From contig NZ_JBDIAQ010000001.1 of NCBI RefSeq assembly GCF_039812505.1, positions 18,624-82,623 of the forward strand: a stretch of 64,000 bases of DNA. The letters run 5' to 3'. The notes under the pieces were generated by a model, which worked only from the letters and a program-made list of their open reading frames with translations, was not told the origin of the DNA and did no database searches. The position numbers and the translations under genes were made by a program. This stretch comes from Intrasporangium_A sp039812505. GTDB taxonomy: Bacteria > Actinomycetota > Actinomycetes > Actinomycetales > Dermatophilaceae. Below are positions 57,854 to 64,000 of this stretch, one piece after another. Position 1 is the stretch's first letter. Every line of letters starts with the position of its first letter.

Positions 57854-59977
57854 GTGTCCGAGGCCGACCCGATGCCAGAGCCGCTCGCTGACGACCCCTA
57901 CCTGCGACACCTGCACCCGGACCACAAGCCCAACGGCGTCGACTACGACGCCAGTGCGATCACCGTCCTCGAGGGGCTCGAGGCGGTACGCAAGCGCCCG
58001 GGCATGTACATCGGGTCGACGGGCGAGCGCGGCCTGCACCACCTGGTCTGGGAGATCGTCGACAACGCGGTCGACGAGGCCCTGGCCGGCTACGCCGACA
58101 CCATCGACGTCACCCTGATGGCCGACGGCGCGGTGCGCGTCAAGGACAACGGCCGCGGCATCCCGACCGACCTGCACCCGGTCGAGCACATCAGCGCGGT
58201 CGAGCTCGTGCTGACCCAGCTGCACGCCGGCGGCAAGTTCGGCGGGGGCGGCTACAAGGTGTCCGGCGGGCTGCACGGCGTCGGCTCCTCGGTCGTCAAC
58301 GCCCTCTCGTCCCGGCTCGACGTCGCGGTCCGGCAGAAGGGCCACGCCTTCCGGATGAGCTTCGAGCACGGCGTGGCGACCGGACCGCTGCAGCAGATGG
58401 AGGAGACCCAGGCGACCGGCACCACGATCACCTTCTGGGCCAACCCCGAGATCTTCGAGACCACGCACTACGACTTCGAGACGATCCGGGCCCGGTTCCA
58501 GCAGATGGCCTTCCTCAACAAGGGCCTGACCATCAACCTGGTCGACGAGCGCGTCGTGCAGGCGCCCGACGACGCCGACGAGGATCTCGACAACGTCGAC
58601 GACGTCATCGAGCAGGTCGAGCGCGACGACGAGGACCCGGCCGTGCCCGAGGGCACGACCAAGGTCGTCGCCGCCAAGCGGGTCTCCTACCGCTACGACG
58701 GCGGCCTGGTCGACTACGTGCACCACCTCAACGGGTCGAAGCGCAACGAGCCGGTCCATCCCGACGTGATCAGCTTCGAGACCGAGGACGACGCCAAGTC
58801 GCTCAGCCTCGAGGTCGCGATGCAGTGGACGACCGCGTTCAGCGAGTCGGTGCACACCTACGCCAACACGATCAACACCCATGAGGGCGGCACCCACGAG
58901 GAGGGCTTCCGCGCGGCCCTGACCAAGCTGGTCAACGAGTTCGCCCGCAAGCAGAACCTGCTCAAGGACAGGGACGACAACCTCACCGGCGACGACGTCC
59001 GCGAGGGCCTGACCGCGGTCATCTCGGTCAAGCTGGCCGACCCCCAGTTCGAGGGGCAGACCAAGACCAAGCTCGGCAACTCCGAGGTCAAGGGGTTCGT
59101 CCAGAGCGCCATGACCGACGAGTTCGGGCACTGGCTCGAGTCGCACCCCAGCGAGGGCAAGGACATCGTGCGCAAGGCGGTCCAGGCGGCTGCGGCGCGG
59201 ATGGCGGCCCGCAAGGCCCGCGAGGCGACCCGGCGCAAGGGGCTGCTCGAGTCCGGCGGGCTGCCCGGCAAGCTGAAGGACTGCCAGTCCAAGGACCCGG
59301 GCGCCTCCGAGGTGTTCATCGTCGAGGGTGACTCGGCGGGCGGGTCGGCCACCCAGGCGCGCAACCCGCACACCCAGGCGATCCTGCCGATCCGCGGCAA
59401 GATCCTCAACGTCGAGAAGGCCCGGATCGACAAGATCCTGTCCAACCAGGAGGTCCAGGCGCTCATCTCGGCCTTCGGCACCGGGATCGGCGAGGATTTC
59501 GAGCTGGCCAAGGCCCGCTACCACAAGATCATCCTGATGGCCGACGCCGACGTCGACGGCATGCACATCCGCACGCTGCTGCTGACGCTGCTGTTCCGGT
59601 TCATGCGCCCGCTCATCGAGGCCGGCTACGTCTACCTCGCCCAGCCGCCGCTGTTCCGGCTGCGCTGGAGCAACGCGCCCCACCAGTTCGCCTACTCCGA
59701 CCGGGAGCGCGACGGCCTGAAGGAGCTGGGCGAGGCCCGTGGCTGGCGGCTGCCCAAGGACAACCCGATCCAGCGCTACAAGGGCCTCGGCGAGATGAAC
59801 TACACCGAGCTCGGGGAGACGACGATGGACCCCGAGACGCGCACGCTGCTGCAGGTGACCCTCGACGACGCAGCCAAGGCCGACGAGGTCTTCTCGGTGC
59901 TCATGGGCGAGGACGTCGAGTCACGCCGCACCTTCATCCAGAAGAATGCCCGCGACGTTCGCTTCCTGGACATCTAG
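57854..59977 (+). CDS. gyrB: DNA gyrase subunit B
   Basis: 707 residues. The GHKL ATPase domain begins at ITVLEGLEAVRKRPGMYIG; DNAVDEAL and the glycine loop VSGGLHGVGSSVVNALS follow. The Toprim domain has EGDSAGGS and DADVDGMHIRTLLL. The C-terminus has QRYKGLGEMN and ends RDVRFLDI. An acidic insertion (about 235-275: DDADEDLDNVDDVIEQVERDDEDP) interrupts the transducer region, longer than in E. coli. GTG start after AAGGAGAGAC. With GyrA it introduces negative supercoils. Confidence 0.98.
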   Translation: MSEADPMPEPLADDPYLRHLHPDHKPNGVDYDASAITVLEGLEAVRKRPGMYIGSTGERGLHHLVWEIVDNAVDEALAGYADTIDVTLMADGAVRVKDNGRGIPTDLHPVEHISAVELVLTQLHAGGKFGGGGYKVSGGLHGVGSSVVNALSSRLDVAVRQKGHAFRMSFEHGVATGPLQQMEETQATGTTITFWANPEIFETTHYDFETIRARFQQMAFLNKGLTINLVDERVVQAPDDADEDLDNVDDVIEQVERDDEDPAVPEGTTKVVAAKRVSYRYDGGLVDYVHHLNGSKRNEPVHPDVISFETEDDAKSLSLEVAMQWTTAFSESVHTYANTINTHEGGTHEEGFRAALTKLVNEFARKQNLLKDRDDNLTGDDVREGLTAVISVKLADPQFEGQTKTKLGNSEVKGFVQSAMTDEFGHWLESHPSEGKDIVRKAVQAAAARMAARKAREATRRKGLLESGGLPGKLKDCQSKDPGASEVFIVEGDSAGGSATQARNPHTQAILPIRGKILNVEKARIDKILSNQEVQALISAFGTGIGEDFELAKARYHKIILMADADVDGMHIRTLLLTLLFRFMRPLIEAGYVYLAQPPLFRLRWSNAPHQFAYSDRERDGLKELGEARGWRLPKDNPIQRYKGLGEMNYTELGETTMDPETRTLLQVTLDDAAKADEVFSVLMGEDVESRRTFIQKNARDVRFLDI

Positions 59978-60140
59978 CACCAGCCCGGATGCCGACACAC
60001 GGGAGCTCCCGGCCGCGGGCGGCAGGCACCCCCGTGGGTCCCCGAGAACCCGGCCGCGAGACAACGGCGCGTTGGACGGGAAGCCCGGTGAGCGGCATAC
60101 CCCTTGAGCTTGAAACCGACCGTACGACGAAGGAACCGAC

Positions 60141-62843
60141 GTGAGCGACGACCTGCCTCCCAGCGACGGGAACGAGCCCCCCGAGGAGGACCAGAGCCAC
60201 CTGCAGGGCACCGCCCCGGTCGAACGGGAACCCGGCCAGCACGACCGCGTCGAGCCGATCGACCTGAACACCGAGATGCAGCGCAGCTACATCGAGTACG
60301 CGATGTCGGTCATCGTCTCGCGCGCGCTGCCCGACGTGCGCGACGGCCTGAAGCCGGTGCACCGGCGCATCGTCTACGCGATGTATGACGGCGGCTACCG
60401 GCCCGAGCGCGGGTTCAACAAGTGCGCGCGGGTCGTCGGCGACGTCATGGGCCACTACCACCCGCACGGCGACTCGGCGATCTACGACGCGCTCGTGAGG
60501 CTCGTGCAGGACTGGTCGATGCGCTACCCGCTCGTCGACGGGCAGGGCAACTTCGGCTCACGCGGGAACGACGGGGCGGCCGCGCCCCGCTACACCGAGT
60601 GCCGGATGGCGCCGCTCGCGATGGAGATGGTGCGCGACATCGAGCAGGACACGGTCGACTTCGTGCCGAACTACGACGGCAAGACGATGCAGCCGACGGT
60701 GCTGCCCAGCCGGTTTCCCAACCTGCTGGTCAACGGCTCGGCCGGCATCGCGGTCGGCATGGCCACGCAGATCCCGCCGCACAACCTGCGCGAGGTCGCC
60801 GCCGCCGCCCAGTACTACCTGGCCCACCCGGACCTGCCCCGCGAGGAGTTCCTGGAGGAGGCCATCCGGATCGTGCAGGGGCCCGACTTCCCGACCGGGG
60901 CCCTGATCATGGGTCGGAAGGGGATCGAGGACGCCTACCGGACCGGGCGCGGGTCGATCATCATGCGCGCGATCGTGCAGGTGGAGGAGATCCGCGGCCG
61001 GCAGGCGCTCGTGGTGACCGAGCTGCCCTACCAGGTCAACCCCGACCAGCTCGCGATGAAGATCGCCGACCTGGTCAAGGACGGGCGGATCGCCGGGATC
61101 TCCGACATCAGCGACGAGACCTCCGGACGCACCGGGCAGCGCCTCGTCATCACGCTCAAGCGCGACGCCGTGGCCAAGGTGGTGCTCAACAACCTCTACA
61201 AGCACACCCAGCTGCAGACGACCTTCGGGGCCAACATGCTCGCGCTGGTCGACGAGGTGCCCCGCACCCTGCCGCTTTCGGCGTTCATCCGGCACTGGGT
61301 CGAGCACCAGATCGAGGTCGTCGTCCGGCGCACGCGGTTCCGCAAGGCCAAGGCCGAGGCCGAGATCCACGTCCTGCGTGGGCTGCTGAAGGCCCTCGAC
61401 ATGCTCGACGAGGTGATCGCGCTGATCCGGGGCAGCGCCACCGTCGAGGACGCGCGGGCGGGCCTGATCGGGCTGCTGCAGATCGACGAGGTGCAGGCCA
61501 ACGCGATCCTCAACATGCAGCTGCGGCGGCTGGCCGCCCTGGAGCGGCAGCGGCTGGTCGAGCAGCACGACGAGCTGCAGGCCCTGATCGACGAGTACAC
61601 CGCGATCCTCGCCTCGCCGGAGCGCCAGCGCGAGATCGTCTCGACGGAGCTGCAGGGCATCGTCGACAAGTACGGCGACGAGCGGCGTACCGCGATCGTG
61701 CCCTACGACGGCGACATGTCGGTGGAGGACCTGATCCCCGAGGAGGACGTCGTCGTGACGATCACCCGGGGCGGCTACGCCAAGCGGACCAGGGTCGACC
61801 AGTACCGCTCGCAGAAGCGCGGCGGCAAGGGGGTGCGCGGGGCCACGCTGCGCGGCGAGGACGTCGTCGAGCACTTCTTCACCACGACGACCCACCACTG
61901 GCTGCTCTTCTTCACCAACCTGGGCCGGGTGTACCGGGCCAAGGCGTACGAGCTGCCCGAGGGCTCGCGCGACTCGAAGGGCCAGCACGTGGCCAACCTG
62001 ATGGCCTTCCAGCCCGACGAGCGGATCGCGCAGGTGCTGGCCATCAGCGACTACGACGCGGGCGACTACCTCGTCCTGGCGACCCGGCGCGGCCTGGTCA
62101 AGAAGACCCGGCTGGGTGACTACGACTCGCCACGCTCCGGTGGGGTCATCGCGGTCAACCTGCGCGACGGGGACGAGCTGGTCGGTGCCGACCTGCTCTC
62201 GTCCCGCGACGACCTGCTGCTCGTGTCTCGCAAGGGCCAGTCGCTGCGGTTCCACGCCACCGACGACGCGCTGCGACCGATGGGGCGGGCCACCTCCGGG
62301 GTCACGGGGATGAAGTTCCGCCGCGGCGACAGCCTGCTGTCCATGTCGGTCGTGGAGGAGGGCGAGGAACCCGACGTCTTCGTCGTCTTCGAGAACGGGC
62401 TGGCCAAGCGCACGCCCGTGTCCGACTACCGGATCCAGGGCCGCGGCGGGCTCGGGGTACAGGTGGCCAAGCTGTCCGACAAGGGCGGCGACCTGGTCGG
62501 CGCGCTGATCGTCGACGAGAGCGACGAGGTCATGGTCGTCATGGAGAAGGGCAAGATCGTCAGGTCGCGGGTCGACGAGGTGCGGGTCACGGGACGGTCG
62601 ACCATGGGCGTGAAGTTCGCCACTCCCGACCGCGGTGACTCGATCGTGGCCGTCGCTCGCAACGCCGAGTCCGAGCACGAGGACGACGACGAGGAGCCGG
62701 ACCAGCCTCACGAGACCGGTGAAACCGCGGGTGTCACCACGGGCGCGCAAACAGCGGTCTCCACGGTCGATGGCGTACCGTCTGACGAGAACACGAACGA
62801 CCGGGGTGACAGCTCCGAGAGCGACAGCAGAGGTGACGAGTGA
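60141..62843 (+). CDS. gyrA: DNA gyrase subunit A
   Basis: 900 residues. The catalytic Tyr151 sits in AAPRYTECRM. The quinolone-resistance region reads HPHGDSAIYDALVRLVQDWSMRYPLVDGQGNFGS, with an Ala preceding Ile-Tyr. The C-terminal beta-pinwheel has repeated blades, including the GyrA box QKRGGKG. An acidic Ser/Glu/Asp tail (about 840-900) ends the protein. GTG start with GAAGGAACC upstream. Its stop overlaps the DUF3566 start, so the two are coupled. A GCGGCATACC word lies 40 bases upstream of the start. Confidence 0.98.
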   Translation: MSDDLPPSDGNEPPEEDQSHLQGTAPVEREPGQHDRVEPIDLNTEMQRSYIEYAMSVIVSRALPDVRDGLKPVHRRIVYAMYDGGYRPERGFNKCARVVGDVMGHYHPHGDSAIYDALVRLVQDWSMRYPLVDGQGNFGSRGNDGAAAPRYTECRMAPLAMEMVRDIEQDTVDFVPNYDGKTMQPTVLPSRFPNLLVNGSAGIAVGMATQIPPHNLREVAAAAQYYLAHPDLPREEFLEEAIRIVQGPDFPTGALIMGRKGIEDAYRTGRGSIIMRAIVQVEEIRGRQALVVTELPYQVNPDQLAMKIADLVKDGRIAGISDISDETSGRTGQRLVITLKRDAVAKVVLNNLYKHTQLQTTFGANMLALVDEVPRTLPLSAFIRHWVEHQIEVVVRRTRFRKAKAEAEIHVLRGLLKALDMLDEVIALIRGSATVEDARAGLIGLLQIDEVQANAILNMQLRRLAALERQRLVEQHDELQALIDEYTAILASPERQREIVSTELQGIVDKYGDERRTAIVPYDGDMSVEDLIPEEDVVVTITRGGYAKRTRVDQYRSQKRGGKGVRGATLRGEDVVEHFFTTTTHHWLLFFTNLGRVYRAKAYELPEGSRDSKGQHVANLMAFQPDERIAQVLAISDYDAGDYLVLATRRGLVKKTRLGDYDSPRSGGVIAVNLRDGDELVGADLLSSRDDLLLVSRKGQSLRFHATDDALRPMGRATSGVTGMKFRRGDSLLSMSVVEEGEEPDVFVVFENGLAKRTPVSDYRIQGRGGLGVQVAKLSDKGGDLVGALIVDESDEVMVVMEKGKIVRSRVDEVRVTGRSTMGVKFATPDRGDSIVAVARNAESEHEDDDEEPDQPHETGETAGVTTGAQTAVSTVDGVPSDENTNDRGDSSESDSRGDE

Positions 62844-63487
62844 GCACGAGCAGCTCTGAGGGTGTGCCGGCCGGCGCCGGCTACGGACCGGGCTCCTCGA
62901 CGCGGCACACTGCAGCCGGCGCCTCGCCCGGCCCGGCCGGGCCCAAGGGTGCGTCGGCCGCGCAGCGCAGCGTCGGGCCCACGCAGACCGCCCCTACCCA
63001 GGCCGTGCGGACCGGCGAGGCGGGCAGCTCGAGCGAGACGCACGGTGCCGGCCAGGCTCGCATCACCAGCCCGGCACCGGCCTCGACCCAGACCGCGGCC
63101 CAGGCCCGCCCGGCCCGCAAGGGGCCCCGGCGGGTGCGGCTGGCCGTCGCCCGGGTCGACCCGTGGTCGGTGATGAAGATGAGCTTCCTGCTCTCGGTGG
63201 CCATCGGCATCGCCGGGGTCGTGCTCACCGCGGTGCTATGGATGATCCTGTCGACGATGAACGTCTTCAACGACATCGAGGGGGTGCTGCAGAGCCTGCA
63301 GACCGCCACGAGCAACCCGTTCTCGATCAAGGACTACATCGGCTTCGGCCGGATCGTGTCGCTGTCCATCGTCATCGGTGTCATCGACGTGATCCTCATG
63401 ACGGCGATCGCGACCATCTTCGCGTTCCTGTACAACATCTGCTCCGCGCTCGTCGGAGGCGTCCAGCTCACCCTCACCGACGACTGA
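62840..63487 (+). CDS. DUF3566 membrane protein
   Basis: 215 residues. A disordered Ala/Ser/Thr/Gly-rich N-terminus (1-95) precedes the DUF3566 domain (about 100-215) with two membrane helices: SFLLSVAIGIAGVVLTAVLWMIL and VIGVIDVILMTAIATIFAFLYNI. VARVDPWSVMKMSFL marks the domain start. It matches Rv0007 and its orthologues, always next to gyrA in actinobacteria. Function unknown. GTG start overlaps the gyrA stop. Confidence 0.92.
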   Translation: MSTSSSEGVPAGAGYGPGSSTRHTAAGASPGPAGPKGASAAQRSVGPTQTAPTQAVRTGEAGSSSETHGAGQARITSPAPASTQTAAQARPARKGPRRVRLAVARVDPWSVMKMSFLLSVAIGIAGVVLTAVLWMILSTMNVFNDIEGVLQSLQTATSNPFSIKDYIGFGRIVSLSIVIGVIDVILMTAIATIFAFLYNICSALVGGVQLTLTDD

Positions 63488-63528
63488 CGATGCGGGCACG
63501 CGAGGCCGGGCGAGCGGCATACCCGGTT

Positions 63529-63558
63529 TTGGTGCGGCGCGGACCGATCCGGTAACGT
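63529..63558 (+). promoter_or_regulatory. Promoter of the tRNA-Ile region
   Basis: -35 TTGGTG (63529-63534) and -10 TAACGT (63553-63558) with an 18-base spacer; predicted start about 40 bases before the tRNA. A GCGGCATACC word (63514-63523) ends six bases before the -35. Confidence 0.6.
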
Positions 63559-63606
63559 GATCCCTCGGCCCGGGTCTGCTGATCCTGGCCGCTTGTCGGT
63601 GACCAC

Positions 63607-63683
63607 GGGCCTATAGCTCAGACGGTTAGAGCGCTTCCCTGATAAGGAAGAGGTCGGAGGTTCAAGTCCTCCTAGGCCCACCA
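63607..63683 (+). tRNA. ileT: tRNA-Ile (anticodon GAT)
   Basis: The acceptor stem GGGCCTA pairs with TAGGCCC, discriminator A, and 3' CCA is encoded (63681-63683). The anticodon loop CTGATAA closed by CTTCC/GGAAG gives GAT. The T-arm is GGAGG-TTCAAGT-CCTCC. It follows gyrA-DUF3566 as in mycobacteria. Confidence 0.97.
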
Positions 63684-63710
63684 GCACCACCGCATCGAGA
63701 GGACCAGCCC

Positions 63711-63866
63711 ATGTGGAAGCGTCTCGCCCTGATCGCAGCGTCCGCCGCTGGGGTGGCCTACCTGCGCAAGAAGGCCAAGGACCAGCAGGCCGAGCAGGAC
63801 CTCTGGGCCCAGGCGACCGACCCGATCCCGCCGGCCACGCCCGGGGAGCCCAAGCCGCAGGCATGA
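63711..63866 (+). CDS. DLW-39 family small protein
   Basis: 51 residues. It starts MWKRLALIAASAAGVAYLRKK, one short membrane-type helix, and then carries the family's Asp-Leu-Trp (EQDLWAQATDP) and a Pro-rich end. ATG 63711 follows GAGAGGACC. The family is confined to actinobacteria and found between tRNA-Ile and tRNA-Ala near gyrA. It was named after this motif and has no known function. Confidence 0.9.
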   Translation: MWKRLALIAASAAGVAYLRKKAKDQQAEQDLWAQATDPIPPATPGEPKPQA

Positions 63867-63892
63867 CGGCCCGCGGCGCCTGATCGCCGCTC

Positions 63893-63965
63893 GGGGCCAT
63901 GGCGCAACTGGTAGCGCACCTGCTTTGCAAGCAGGGGGTTAGGGGTTCGAGTCCCCTTGGCTCCA
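63893..63965 (+). tRNA. alaT: tRNA-Ala (anticodon TGC)
   Basis: The acceptor stem GGGGCCA pairs with TGGCTCC (with a G-T pair), discriminator A at 63965. The anticodon loop TTTGCAA closed by CCTGC/GCAGG gives TGC. The T-arm is AGGGG-TTCGAGT-CCCCT. CCA is not encoded, so it must be added by the PcnA enzyme of this window. Confidence 0.97.
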
Positions 63966-64000
63966 CTCACGTTCGTGCAGGTCAACGGCTTGCAAGTCGC

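Overview
The window is one uninterrupted piece of a very GC-rich actinobacterial chromosome centred on the replication origin. Evidence for the group: GTG starts are frequent, the gene order rnpA-rpmH-(divergent)-dnaA-oriC-dnaN-gnd-recF-dciA-gyrB-gyrA-DUF3566-tRNA-Ile-DLW39-tRNA-Ala is the actinobacterial one, the parS sites and DnaA boxes fit, and ino1, ponA, cwlM, Jag and YidC homologues are present. The overall order (rplI-rpsR-ssb-rpsF, ponA, PadR-ino1, pcnA-Nudix-DUF6049-pseudokinase-trxB-trxA-cwlM, parB-parA-rsmG-jag-yidC-yidD-rnpA-rpmH) suggests Micrococcales, perhaps an Intrasporangiaceae-like lineage. That placement is inference; no species can be named from this sequence. No prophage, insertion sequence, CRISPR array or rRNA operon was seen.

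Layout. 0-4.2 kb: small membrane proteins, an AlkD-type DNA glycosylase, a MATE exporter and an IolC-like sugar kinase. 4.8-6.7 kb: ribosomal/SSB operon. 6.9-11.1 kb: a polyhydroxyalkanoate (PHA) storage cluster (synthase, MaoC hydratase, Xre regulator, phasin, depolymerase), placed inside an otherwise conserved rpsF...ponA block. 11.2-14.8 kb: GT87-type membrane glycosyltransferase and the bifunctional penicillin-binding protein PonA. 15.4-17.2 kb: PadR regulator and inositol-1-phosphate synthase (start of mycothiol and inositol-lipid synthesis). 17.6-19.4 kb: an orphan protein with an eCIS-type N-terminal motif, then a 1-Cys peroxiredoxin. 19.5-24.8 kb: a four-gene module of a cytoplasmic S8 protease, a divergent TPR-CHAT protease, an ECF-like sigma factor and a small partner protein.

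25-34 kb: the origin-proximal pcnA-Nudix-DUF6049-pseudokinase-trxB-trxA-cwlM block. The MurJ flippase that normally precedes the pseudokinase is absent here. 34.3-42.3 kb: accessory genes between cwlM and parB (SHOCT protein, two-component system plus ABC exporter, GNAT enzyme, glutathionyl-hydroquinone-reductase-like protein, phosphoesterase, Nei-type glycosylase). 42.3-48.4 kb: partition genes with two perfect parS sites, then rsmG, jag, yidC, yidD, rnpA and rpmH. 48.9-63.5 kb: dnaA, oriC, dnaN, gnd, recF, dciA, an M4 protease fused to its own inhibitor-like domain, a DUF1697 gene, gyrB, gyrA and DUF3566. 63.6-64 kb: tRNA-Ile, a 51-codon DLW-39 protein and tRNA-Ala.

The two most unusual signals are the protease/CHAT/sigma module and a nine-base word, GCGGCATAC, which recurs about 22 times on both strands. 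That word is over-represented between genes and, inside genes, forces otherwise rare Tyr TAT and Ala GCA codons. Also notable are a pair of related intergenic elements at 4.3 and 15.0 kb built from 29-bp tandem units with inverted ends, and the loss of murJ beside its pseudokinase partner. All counts were made by eye.
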